From the NCBI RefSeq assembly GCF_023277745.1, contig NZ_CP086322.1, positions 2,232,001-2,296,000 on the forward strand: a stretch of 64,000 nt of DNA. Reading direction: 5' to 3'. Shown piece by piece: positions 1 to 7,746 of the stretch. The stretch comes from Streptomyces halobius (lineage in GTDB: Bacteria; Actinomycetota; Actinomycetes; Streptomycetales; Streptomycetaceae). The position numbers were made by a program, and so were the translations under genes. Under the pieces are notes generated by a model. The model saw only the letters and a list, made by a program, of their open reading frames with translations. It did no database searches and was not told the DNA's origin. Within the stretch, counting starts at the first letter, position 1; each line of letters opens with the position of its first letter.

Positions 1-1
1 G

Positions 2-1015
2 TTCAAGGTGCTGATGTTCATGCCGATGGCGATCTCCTTCCTCGCCGCCGGCATCATCTTCCGCCTGGCCTACGAGCAGGACCCGCAGCGCGGTGTGCTC
101 AACGCCGTCGCCGTCGGGATCCACGACGGCTTCCGGGGCGACACCACCTCCTACCCGACCGCCAAGGCCCGTATCGGCGACAAACAGCTGGTCAAGGGCG
201 AGGACGGCGGCTACCGCACGGCCGGCCCGGCCGAGCCGGGCAGCATCGTCAACCTCGGTCTGGTCGGCGTCCCGCCCAAGGAGCTGCCCAAGGACGCGAA
301 GCCCGCGGCGGAGGCGGCCGAAAAGCCCGCCGCGAGCGGCGCGTTGCGCGGCGTGGTCTATGTCGACTTCACCCCCGGAGGCGGCGGCGAGCCCGGTGTC
401 GTGGACCGTACGGAGCGGGGGCTGCCCAAGCTCACGGTCGAGGCGGTCGACGCACACGGCGAGGTGGCGGCCGAGGCCACCACCGGACCGGACGGTTCCT
501 ACCACCTGACCGGCCTGCCCGCCGGGTCGTACACCGTCCAGCTCCCCGCCGAGGACTTCGCCCCGCCGTACGAGGGCATCTCCTGGCTCGGCCCGGCCCT
601 CATCACCCCCGCCATCATCGGCGCCTACATGTGGATCTGGACCGGCTTCGCCCTCGTCCTCATCGGCGCGGGACTCTCCGCGATGCCACGGGACGTCCTG
701 GAGGCGGCCCGGATGGACGGCGCGAACGAATGGCAGGTCTTCCGCAAGATCACCGTGCCGCTGCTCGGCCCCGTCCTGGGCGTGGTGTTCGTGACCATGG
801 TGATCAACGTGATGAAGGTCTTCGACCTCGTCTACATCATCGCCCCCGGCCCCGTACAGCAGGACGCCAATGTGCTGGCTCTGCAGATGTGGCTGGTCTC
901 CTTCGGCGGCGGCAACAACCAGGGGCTGGGCAGCGCCCTCGGTGTCCTGCTGCTGCTCCTGGTGGTGCCGGCCATGGCCTTCAACGTCCGACGCTTCCGC
1001 AGGAGCCAGTCATGA
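2..1015 (+). CDS. Sugar-type ABC transporter permease with inserted carboxypeptidase-regulatory-like domain (5' partial)
   Basis: The start lies upstream of the window; the reading frame is open from base 2. The C-terminal half is a MalF/UgpA-type inner-membrane permease: it has the EAA loop (LEAARMDGANEWQVF) followed by hydrophobic helices. It should pair with the permease that follows to import an oligosaccharide or similar solute. Between the helix that opens the window (FMPMAISFLAAG) and the next one (ITPAIIGAYMWIW) lies a soluble segment of about 160 residues. Its second half (ALRGVVYVDFTPGG to GSYHLTGLPAGSYTVQL) looks like a carboxypeptidase-regulatory-like beta-sandwich. By topology this segment should be extracytoplasmic. 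Ordinary MalF loops are shorter and differently folded. The stop overlaps the next start by 4 nt (ATGA), so the two permeases are probably translationally coupled. Confidence 0.85.
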   Translation, partial: FKVLMFMPMAISFLAAGIIFRLAYEQDPQRGVLNAVAVGIHDGFRGDTTSYPTAKARIGDKQLVKGEDGGYRTAGPAEPGSIVNLGLVGVPPKELPKDAKPAAEAAEKPAASGALRGVVYVDFTPGGGGEPGVVDRTERGLPKLTVEAVDAHGEVAAEATTGPDGSYHLTGLPAGSYTVQLPAEDFAPPYEGISWLGPALITPAIIGAYMWIWTGFALVLIGAGLSAMPRDVLEAARMDGANEWQVFRKITVPLLGPVLGVVFVTMVINVMKVFDLVYIIAPGPVQQDANVLALQMWLVSFGGGNNQGLGSALGVLLLLLVVPAMAFNVRRFRRSQS

Positions 1016-1896
1016 CCACCATTCAGGATGCCGTCGCCGTGTCCCGGAGGCGGGCGAAGGGCGGGCCGTCGAAACGGATCGGCCGCGCCGTGATCCAGGC
1101 GTCGCTGCTGATCATCGGCCTGATCTGGCTCACCCCGGCCGCCGGTCTCTTCCTCTCCTCGCTCCGTACGGACGAGGCCAATTCCAGCAGCGGCTGGTGG
1201 CAGGCGCTCACCGCGCCCGGCCGGCTCTCCTTCGACAACTACGCAGCCCTGCTCAAGGATTCCGGCATCACCCAGGCGTTCTGGAACACGGTGCTGATCT
1301 CCGTGCCCACCACCCTCGCCGTCGTGGTGATCGCCGCCCTGGCCGGATACGCCTTCGCCTGGCTGGAGTTCCCCGCACGGGACTGGATCTTCCTGCTGGT
1401 CGTCGCGATGCTGGTGGTACCGGTCCAGATCGGACTGCTGCCGGTGGCCAAACTGTTCGGCGCGCTGGGCCTGTTCGGCTCCATCCCGGGAGTCATCCTC
1501 TTCCACACCGCGTACGGCCTGCCCTTCGCGATCTTCCTCCTCCGCAACTACTTCGCGGAGATCCCCAAGGAGATGCTGGAGGCGGCGCGGATGGACGGCG
1601 GCGGGGAATGGCGGATCTTCTGCCGGCTGGTCCTGCCGCTGGGCCGGCCGGCCATCGCCAGCCTGGCCATCTTCCAGTTCCTGTGGGTGTGGAACGACAT
1701 GCTCGTGGCGCTGCTCTTCGCCGACAACGGGTCACAGCCGCTGACGGTGGCCCTGCAGTCGCAGATGCGGCAGTTCGGCAGCAATATCGGTGTGCTGGCG
1801 CCGGGCGCCTTTCTGTCCTTGATCGTGCCGCTGATCGTGTTCTTCGTGTTCCAACGGCACTTTGTCCAGGGCGTGATGGCGGGGTCGGTGAAGTGA
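1012..1896 (+). CDS. Carbohydrate ABC transporter permease, MalG/UgpE type
   Basis: A 294-residue inner-membrane permease of the MalG family. It has about six hydrophobic helices and a C-terminal cytoplasmic EAA loop (LEAARMDGGGEWRIF) that docks the ATPase. It forms the second half of the transmembrane channel with the preceding permease. The start is the ATG overlapping the upstream stop; an open reading frame extends further 5' but only as a shadow of the first permease. The ATPase and binding protein are not in view downstream, so they lie upstream of the window or elsewhere. A strong hairpin follows the stop codon, suggesting that this is the last gene of the operon. Confidence 0.9.
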   Translation: MTTIQDAVAVSRRRAKGGPSKRIGRAVIQASLLIIGLIWLTPAAGLFLSSLRTDEANSSSGWWQALTAPGRLSFDNYAALLKDSGITQAFWNTVLISVPTTLAVVVIAALAGYAFAWLEFPARDWIFLLVVAMLVVPVQIGLLPVAKLFGALGLFGSIPGVILFHTAYGLPFAIFLLRNYFAEIPKEMLEAARMDGGGEWRIFCRLVLPLGRPAIASLAIFQFLWVWNDMLVALLFADNGSQPLTVALQSQMRQFGSNIGVLAPGAFLSLIVPLIVFFVFQRHFVQGVMAGSVK

Positions 1897-1913
1897 CGCG
1901 CGGGTGATCGGGT

Positions 1914-1942
1914 GGCGGCGCCGGACCGTGTCCGGCGCCGCC
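1914..1942 (+). terminator. Hairpin terminator after the ABC permease operon
   Basis: Perfect 13-bp GC-rich inverted repeat (arms 1914-1926 and 1930-1942) with a 3-nt loop, starting 17 nt after the permease stop. There is no T-run, which is usual for Streptomyces terminators. Confidence 0.8.
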
Positions 1943-2059
1943 GGTATCCCCCGTACTCGTCCGGCCAGCGGTTCGGCCCACCGTAACCTCCTCCGCGCGA
2001 ACCTCCGCCCGAACCGCGGGCAGGCGTGGAACGCTGTGGCTCATGATCGAGGAGCGCAC

Positions 2060-2695
2060 ATGAACCGCGAGACCGTCCGGTCCGTCTGGTACGCCGCATA
2101 CGGCTCCAACATGCGTCTGGAGCGGCTGGTTTACTACCTCGCCGGAGGCCGTCCGCCCGGCGGCAGGCGTACATATCCCGGATGCCGGGACCCCCGACGG
2201 CCCGCCCGTTCGGTGCCGGTCATGCTGCCGGGGCTGATGTATTTCGCGACCGAATCGCCGGTGTGGACGGGCGGCAGGGCGTTCTACGACCCCGACGGGC
2301 ACAGGCACGTGCCCAGCCGCGCCCATCTCCTGACCCCTGGCCAGTTTTCGGATATCGCGGCACAGGAGATGTACCGGGAGCCCGGACAGGACCTCGATCT
2401 GACGGAAGTGCTCACGCACGGGCGGGCACAGCTGGGTCCGGGGCGGTACGAGACGCTGGTGTGCACCGGGGAACTGGAGGGGTACCCGCTGCTGACCTTC
2501 ACCGCCCCGTGGCGTAGGGAGGACGTCACGGCGAACCGGCCCGCCGCGGCCTATCTCCGGCACCTCGTGGCGGGAATCGTGGCGGCACATGGGTGGAGCG
2601 CGCGCCGGGCCGCCGAGTACCTGGCCGGCTGCCCGGGAGCCGAGGGCGAGTGGACGGTGGCGGAGATCGCGGCGTTGGTCGCCGAGAGGTCTTGA
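2060..2695 (+). CDS. Gamma-glutamylcyclotransferase-like protein
   Basis: A 211-residue cytosolic protein. Its N-terminus carries YAAYGSNM, the signature glycine loop of the gamma-glutamylcyclotransferase/AIG2 fold, which in family members converts gamma-glutamyl amines to 5-oxoproline. Later motifs (WTGGRAFYDP; LVCTGELEGYPLLTFT) are compatible with the same small beta-barrel. The frame opens at 1904, but the ATG at 2060 follows a GAGGAG ribosome site and places the motif at the N-terminus. A helical C-terminal extension of about 45 residues (GWSARRAAEYLAGC) is longer than in the minimal fold. The substrate is not known. Confidence 0.7.
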   Translation: MNRETVRSVWYAAYGSNMRLERLVYYLAGGRPPGGRRTYPGCRDPRRPARSVPVMLPGLMYFATESPVWTGGRAFYDPDGHRHVPSRAHLLTPGQFSDIAAQEMYREPGQDLDLTEVLTHGRAQLGPGRYETLVCTGELEGYPLLTFTAPWRREDVTANRPAAAYLRHLVAGIVAAHGWSARRAAEYLAGCPGAEGEWTVAEIAALVAERS

Positions 2696-2812
2696 GGGGG
2701 CGGCGTACCGGAACGGGTTGCCGGAAACGGCTTGCCGACCGGGGTTGCCAGGCCGGGGCCGAGCCAGGTGGCGGCCCGGATCATCGGCTGGTCACCCAAC
2801 CGGCCACCTCCC

Positions 2813-3643
2813 CTACCCACTGCCCCCGTTCGCCCCCTCCGCCCGCTCCAGCAGCGCAGGCAGATCGGCGAACGAATCGAGAACATGGTCCGGAGTGCCG
2901 TCCGCCGCCTCGTGCGTCTCCGGGAGGTACTTGCCCGTCTTGACCAGAACGCCGGTGATTCCGCTGCGCTGAGCCGCCAGTACGTCGGACTCGATGTCGT
3001 CGCCCACCATCAGTGTTCCGGACGGGGTGGCGTCAAGGTGCGCCAGGGCGGCGGCGAAGAACGCCTCGGCGGGTTTGCCGGTGATGACCGCCTCCGTCCG
3101 TGCAGCGCGTTCCAGGCCCAGGAGGAAGGCCCCGGTGTCGAGGTCGAGCCCGCCCGCGGTGCGCCAGTACAGGTTCCGGTGCATGGCGACCAGCGGGACG
3201 CCGCGCTGCAGATGACCGAAGGCGGCGTTGAGTGCCGGGTAGGTGAAGGCGTCGCCCGCGCCGCCGAAAACGATCACGTCGGGTCGGGCGGCGTCCTCGT
3301 CCCCGGCGGCCTCCGTCGCGTCGACGAGGGTGATGCCGCTCAGGTCGTCGCTGACGTCACCGGTGTTGAGCAGCAGGCAGCGCGCGCCCGGGTAGTGCCG
3401 GCGCAGGTACGCGGCGGTGGCGGCGGGCGCGGTGAGGATGTCGTCGACGCCCACGGGGAAACCCGACGCGGCGAGTTTCCCCGCGATCGAGGCGCGGGTC
3501 CGTGAGGTGGTGTTGGTGACCAGCAGCAGGGGGAGCCCGTTGGCGCGCAGTCTCTCCATGGCCTCCACAGCGCCGGGCAGGGGCTTCCAGGACACCGTGA
3601 GCACACCGTCGATATCGATCAGGACCGCTCCGATTCGTTCCAT
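2813..3643 (-). CDS. HAD-IIA family phosphatase (LHPP/NagD type)
   Basis: A 276-residue haloacid-dehalogenase-like hydrolase. Motif I is IDIDGVLT with the nucleophile and general-acid Asp pair, motif II is LLVTNTTSRT, and motif IV is GTLMVGDDIESDVLAA; the type IIA cap lies between them. This family dephosphorylates small phosphorylated metabolites (NagD, glycolaldehyde phosphatase) or phosphohistidine/phospholysine (LHPP). The frame is open to 3712, but the ATG at 3643 puts motif I at residue 6, as in the family. No operon partner is evident: the next gene is divergent and starts 133 bp away. Confidence 0.85.
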   Translation of the reverse strand: MERIGAVLIDIDGVLTVSWKPLPGAVEAMERLRANGLPLLLVTNTTSRTRASIAGKLAASGFPVGVDDILTAPAATAAYLRRHYPGARCLLLNTGDVSDDLSGITLVDATEAAGDEDAARPDVIVFGGAGDAFTYPALNAAFGHLQRGVPLVAMHRNLYWRTAGGLDLDTGAFLLGLERAARTEAVITGKPAEAFFAAALAHLDATPSGTLMVGDDIESDVLAAQRSGITGVLVKTGKYLPETHEAADGTPDHVLDSFADLPALLERAEGANGGSG

Positions 3644-3775
3644 ACGACGACGGTAGCCACGTCGTGCGGCGGGCGTGGTGCGCAGGCTGCGACACTTGCA
3701 AAATGCCCGCAAATGGGGTTGTTTCGAAGTAGGTGTGGACGTGGTTCCATCTCCCCTGGGTAGGGGGTGCTACAC

Positions 3776-5068
3776 GTGCTGTTCACTGATCGCACGGATG
3801 CGGGGCGCCGTCTCGCCGACGCGCTCCAGCATCTCAAAGGGGAAGATCCCGTCGTGCTGGGCCTGCCCCGGGGCGGAGTCCCGGTGGCCTTCGAGGTGGC
3901 GCGGGGGCTCGGTGCCCCGCTCGATGTGATCGTGGTCCGTAAGCTCGGCGTCCCGTACCACCGTGAGCTGGGGTTCGGCGCCATCGGCGAGGGCGGGGTG
4001 CGGGTGATCAGCGACGACATCGTCCGGCGTGGCGGGGTCAGTCGGCAGGACGTCGCCACCGTCGAGCACTCCGAGGAGGCGAAACTCGCCCGGCAGGCAC
4101 GGAGGTTCCGCGGCGACCGGCCGCGGCTGCCGCTCGACGGCCGAACGGCGATTCTGGTGGACGACGGCGTCGCGACCGGCGCGTCGGCGGCCGCCGCCTG
4201 CGAGGTCGTACGGGCGCAGGGCGCGGCCCGGGTCGTCCTGGCCGTGCCGGTGGCGCCGCCGGACGCCGTGAACTGGTTGCGCACCAAGGCCGACGAGGTG
4301 GTGTGCCTGTCGACGCCGGTCGGCTTCTCCGCCGTCGGCGAGTGGTACGAGGACTTCTCCCAGACCCCGGACGAGGACGTCGTCTCCCTGCTGGAACAGG
4401 CCAGGGCCGATCCGCCCCACGAGTCCGGGCCGCTCACTCAAGCCGAGGTGGAGATCGACGCGGGCGGCGTACCGCTGGCCGGGGATCTGACACTGCCGGA
4501 GAACGCCGGGGCGGTCGTGATGTTCGCGCACGGCTCGGGCAGCAGCCGGCACAGCCCACGGAACCGGCTGGTGGCGCGAGCGTTGAACCGGGCGGGTCTG
4601 GGCACCCTGCTCTTCGACCTGCTCACGCCGGTGGAGGAAGCCGACCGGGCCAACGTCTTCGACATCGAAACCCTGGCCCTGCGGCTGGCGGACGCCACCG
4701 ACTGGCTGGGCGCCCGGGTGTCCATCCCGATCGGCTACTTCGGGGCGAGCACCGGAGCCGCCGCGGCGCTGCGGGCCGCCGCTGTTCCCGACTCGCGGGT
4801 GGGCGCGGTGGTCTCCCGCGGCGGGCGGCCGGATCTGGCCGGTGCGGGGCTCGGCGACGTACGGGCGCCGACGCTGCTGATCGTGGGCGGCGACGACACC
4901 CTGGTGCTCGATCTCAACCGGCAGGCGCAGGCGCAGCTGCGCTGCGAGAACGACCTGAAGGTCATTCCCGGGGCCACGCACCTCTTCGAGGAGCCCGGGG
5001 CGCTGGACGACGTCGCCGATCTCGCCCGGGACTGGTTCGACCGGCACCTGGTGCCACGGGTCGGGTAA
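3776..5068 (+). CDS. Phosphoribosyltransferase / alpha-beta hydrolase fusion protein
   Basis: A 430-residue two-domain protein. Residues 1-210 form a type I phosphoribosyltransferase-like domain with the PRPP loop ILVDDGVATGASAAA and an early VVLGLPRGGVPVA strand-loop. Residues 220-430 form a dienelactone-hydrolase-like alpha/beta hydrolase with FAHGSGSS (oxyanion region), nucleophile elbow GYFGASTG, an acidic residue in VGGDD, and a terminal GATHLFEE. Such fusions occur in actinobacteria; the substrate of the pair is unknown to me. The start is set at the GTG at 3776, preceded by AGGGGG; an in-frame GTG at 3767 overlaps that ribosome site and is less likely. Confidence 0.8.
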   Translation: MLFTDRTDAGRRLADALQHLKGEDPVVLGLPRGGVPVAFEVARGLGAPLDVIVVRKLGVPYHRELGFGAIGEGGVRVISDDIVRRGGVSRQDVATVEHSEEAKLARQARRFRGDRPRLPLDGRTAILVDDGVATGASAAAACEVVRAQGAARVVLAVPVAPPDAVNWLRTKADEVVCLSTPVGFSAVGEWYEDFSQTPDEDVVSLLEQARADPPHESGPLTQAEVEIDAGGVPLAGDLTLPENAGAVVMFAHGSGSSRHSPRNRLVARALNRAGLGTLLFDLLTPVEEADRANVFDIETLALRLADATDWLGARVSIPIGYFGASTGAAAALRAAAVPDSRVGAVVSRGGRPDLAGAGLGDVRAPTLLIVGGDDTLVLDLNRQAQAQLRCENDLKVIPGATHLFEEPGALDDVADLARDWFDRHLVPRVG

Positions 5069-5149
5069 CAGCGTTACAGGCCCGTGCCATGGCCGTTCCG
5101 GCGGACGGTCGGCGCTCTCGGCTGTGCCTGGCCGGTCCTACGGCGTCTC

Positions 5150-5287
5150 GTCGCACGGCCACCAGTCGCACGGCGTCAGCCAGTCGTACGGCCATCAGTC
5201 GTGCCGCCCTCAGCCACTCCACCTCCCGTCACGCCGCCCTCCGTCACGCCGCCCTCAGCCACACCACCCTCCGTCACCCCGCCCTCA
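5150..5287. repeat. Degenerate tandem array, 15-bp unit
   Basis: Nine head-to-tail units, all 15 bp except one of 18 bp, with consensus near GTCACGCCGCCCTCA. The array fills the gap between two convergent genes. Its last unit runs into the stop codon of the ArsR gene at 5285. There are no spacers, so it is not a CRISPR array. Confidence 0.85.
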
Positions 5288-5656
5288 GTCATGCGGCGGA
5301 AGATGCCCCAGCTGGTGGTCGGCGACGCTCAGCGCCTCCTCCACCAGCCGGCGGAGATGCCCGTGCCGCAGGGTGTAGATCACCCGGCGGCCTTCCTTGC
5401 GCCCGGTGACGAGTCCGGCCAGACGGAGCCGGCCCAGATGCTGACTGACGGCGGGCCGCGCCGCGCCACAGGCGTCGGTGAGGGTGGTGACATCCGCCTC
5501 CCCCTCGGCCAGGCGCTGTACGAGGGCCAGCCGAGTGCGGTCCGCCAGCAGGGCCAGGACCTGCGCGGCGACGGTCAGCCGCGCGCCCGCGTCCCGGTCG
5601 CCCGCGTCTCGCTGCTGCGAGCCGTGCGCATCTGATAGGTGCATGCGTGCGCTCAT
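5285..5656 (-). CDS. ArsR family winged-helix regulator
   Basis: A 123-residue ArsR/SmtB-type repressor. The helix-turn-helix runs through DACGAARPAVSQHLGRLRLA and is followed by the wing GRKEGRRVIYTLR. A His-rich tail (LSVADHQLGHLPPHD) could bind metal, as in the alpha-5 sites of SmtB-like sensors. The gene is divergent from a cation diffusion facilitator 80 bp away, which suggests it controls metal export. The start at 5656 (MSARMHLSD) is chosen because the longer frame to 5833 would overlap the exporter gene; an ATG at 5644 is an alternative. The stop lies inside the 15-bp tandem array. Confidence 0.85.
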   Translation of the reverse strand: MSARMHLSDAHGSQQRDAGDRDAGARLTVAAQVLALLADRTRLALVQRLAEGEADVTTLTDACGAARPAVSQHLGRLRLAGLVTGRKEGRRVIYTLRHGHLRRLVEEALSVADHQLGHLPPHD

Positions 5657-5736
5657 ACGCACATAATGGGGAGACGGTCGGCCGGTGTCCAGGAGGCCGG
5701 TCGCTTCACCCCGCGCGACGGAAGGCGTGAGCTGCC

Positions 5737-6807
5737 GTGAGTGAGATGCGCGAGCCGGCCCCGGTCCATGAGCCGCACGGACATCGCCCTCACAAGCCGG
5801 GCCGCCGGTCGCGGTTCCGGCACCGGATCGCACATCTGGTCACCCCGCACCACCACGAGGCGTCCGACAAGGTCGACCCGGCGATGAAAGCCTCGGCGGA
5901 GGGCATGCGCACACTGTGGATCTCGCTCGCCGTCCTGGGGGTCACCACGGCGCTGCAGGCCCTGGTCGTGGCGCTGTCCGGGTCGGTGGCGCTGCTGGGC
6001 GACACCCTGCACAACGGCGCCGACGCGCTGACCGCCGTGCCCCTGGGCATCGCGTTCCTCCTCGGGAGGCGGGCCGCGACCCGGCGGTTCACCTACGGTT
6101 TCGGCCGCGCCGAGGACCTGGCCGGCCTGGTCATCGTGCTCACCATCGTCGCGTCCGCCGCGCTCGCGGCCGCCACGGCGATCGAGCGGATGCTGAATCC
6201 GCGCGAGATCACGCATCTGCCCGCGGTCGCCGTCGCCGCGCTGATCGGCTTCGTCGGCAACGAATGGGTGGCCCGCTACCGCATCCGCACCGGGCGCCGG
6301 ATCGGCTCCGCCGCGCTGGTCGCCGACGGGCTGCACGCCCGCACGGACGGCTTCACCTCGCTGGCCGTCCTGCTCGGCGCGGGCGGCGCGGCGCTCGGCT
6401 GGCACCTCGCGGACCCGGTCGTCGGCCTGCTGATCACCGTCGCGATCCTGATGGTGCTGGGCGGCGCGGCCAGGGAGGTGTTCCGCCGGCTGATGGACTC
6501 CGTCGACCCCGCACTGGTCGACACCGCCGAGCGCGCGCTGCGCGCGGTGTCCGGTGTGCGGGAGGTGGGTGAGCTGCGGATGCGGTGGATCGGCCACCAG
6601 CTGCGCGCCGAGGCCGCGGTCGTCATCGACGGGGGCCTGGACCTGTTCTCCGCCCATCAGGTCGCCGTCGAGGCCGAACACGCCCTGCTGCACGCCGTCC
6701 CGCGGCTGACCGGCGCGCTGATACACACCGACCCCACGCCCCGTACGGGCGCGCGGGATCCGCATGCCACGCTGGCCCACCACCGGGCCCCCGCCCACAC
6801 CGCATAA
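5737..6807 (+). CDS. Cation diffusion facilitator (metal efflux) transporter
   Basis: A 356-residue inner-membrane transporter of the CDF family with about six helices. Metal-site motifs are present in helix 2 (GDTLHNGADA) and helix 5 (ADGLHARTDG), giving the usual Asp/His tetrahedral pair. The cytoplasmic C-terminal domain follows from about residue 245. The N-terminus is His-rich (HEPHGHRPHKPG; TPHHHEASD), which suits Zn or Co/Ni. The start is the GTG at 5737. It sits divergently beside the ArsR regulator, its likely sensor. Confidence 0.9.
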   Translation: MSEMREPAPVHEPHGHRPHKPGRRSRFRHRIAHLVTPHHHEASDKVDPAMKASAEGMRTLWISLAVLGVTTALQALVVALSGSVALLGDTLHNGADALTAVPLGIAFLLGRRAATRRFTYGFGRAEDLAGLVIVLTIVASAALAAATAIERMLNPREITHLPAVAVAALIGFVGNEWVARYRIRTGRRIGSAALVADGLHARTDGFTSLAVLLGAGGAALGWHLADPVVGLLITVAILMVLGGAAREVFRRLMDSVDPALVDTAERALRAVSGVREVGELRMRWIGHQLRAEAAVVIDGGLDLFSAHQVAVEAEHALLHAVPRLTGALIHTDPTPRTGARDPHATLAHHRAPAHTA

Positions 6808-6834
6808 CGGCCCTCCGTAGGGGCGCCGGCCGGG

Positions 6835-7554
6835 TCAGCGCCCAGCCACCACCCAATTCGACGGCAGTTCGATCCGCGCTCCGTCCCTCCTGTCGAATTC
6901 GGTGGTCGCCAACGGCAGCTGCCCCTCACCGATCACCCGGAGCCCGCATTCCCGCATCAGTTCCGGGAGTTCGGAATCGGCCATCTCGGCGGGTGCGAGG
7001 CCGTGCGAGATGACGGCGACCAGCTTCGGCGGCGCTCCGCCGGGGTCCTGTACGAGGGACATCAGGACCTCCTTGACCGCCTGGGCCGGCTCGACGGCGA
7101 AGATCCGGCCGCGGGTGCCAAGGAGACCGGCGATGTTCGCCGCGATCCGCGCGCGGTCCTCGGGGGCGCACTGGTGCAGCACACCGCGCATATAGATATG
7201 GGCGTCGCCCAGTTCCTCGTGCAGGGCGTGCATCGTGTCCGCGTCGGCGGCGTCCAGCTGACGGTATGCGGCCACGCTCTTCTCGTCGGCGGCCCGCGCG
7301 AGCCCGATCGCCGCCGCGGAGAGGTCCACACCGAGGACAGGGGCGTAGCGGCCGGCCAGGAAGCGGGTCTGGGTGCCGTTCCCGCACCCCAGGTCGACGA
7401 CCGGCAGTCCGGCGTCGAAATGCTCCTCGAAAGAGGCCAGATGGGACTGTACGGTCAGGGTGGGATCGGAGTCCCAGAAGACCTCGCCCTCGCCGGTCGG
7501 GGCATCGCCCCAGAAGCCTTCCCATGCCTGCAGATACTGGCTCGAAGCGTTCAT
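6835..7554 (-). CDS. Class I SAM-dependent methyltransferase
   Basis: A 239-residue cytosolic methyltransferase. Motif I is VVDLGCGNGTQT, the acidic end of strand 2 is VLGVDLSA, and DADTMHAL and GRIFAVEP follow in the expected places. The substrate cannot be told from sequence. The ATG at 7554 is preferred to a TTG two codons upstream. The gene lies downstream of the PP2C phosphatase gene on the same strand, but a long hairpin separates them, so it is probably a separate unit. Confidence 0.8.
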   Translation of the reverse strand: MNASSQYLQAWEGFWGDAPTGEGEVFWDSDPTLTVQSHLASFEEHFDAGLPVVDLGCGNGTQTRFLAGRYAPVLGVDLSAAAIGLARAADEKSVAAYRQLDAADADTMHALHEELGDAHIYMRGVLHQCAPEDRARIAANIAGLLGTRGRIFAVEPAQAVKEVLMSLVQDPGGAPPKLVAVISHGLAPAEMADSELPELMRECGLRVIGEGQLPLATTEFDRRDGARIELPSNWVVAGR

Positions 7555-7694
7555 GGCCAATTGCTATGCCCGGGGGTGACCGACCCGCAAGGGCGCCAAC
7601 GGGCTTCACCCGACGTTTCACAGGGTGTTCGAGCCCGGTCGGCGCCGGGCCCCGGCGTCGGTTCCCAGGATGGGATTGCGGGTAGGCATCGGTC

Positions 7695-7746
7695 TGGGGC
7701 GCTGTGGACCCTTACGGGATTTCCCCTAAGGGTCCACAGCGCCCCA
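7695..7746. terminator. Long perfect inverted repeat / terminator
   Basis: Perfect 20-bp arms (7695-7714 and 7727-7746) around a 12-nt loop that can itself form GGGA/TCCC pairs. The right arm includes the last codons of the phosphatase gene, and the TAG stop spans the edge of the arm. It probably ends transcription of that gene. Confidence 0.75.

Noticed and set aside
5150..5287. Possible CRISPR array
   Set aside because: Units are contiguous 15-mers without spacers and no cas genes are present; the same holds for the other arrays.
5084..5635. Plus-strand frame encoding TPPSV-type repeats
   Set aside because: It is the translation of the 15-bp intergenic array and antisense ArsR sequence, with no ribosome site.
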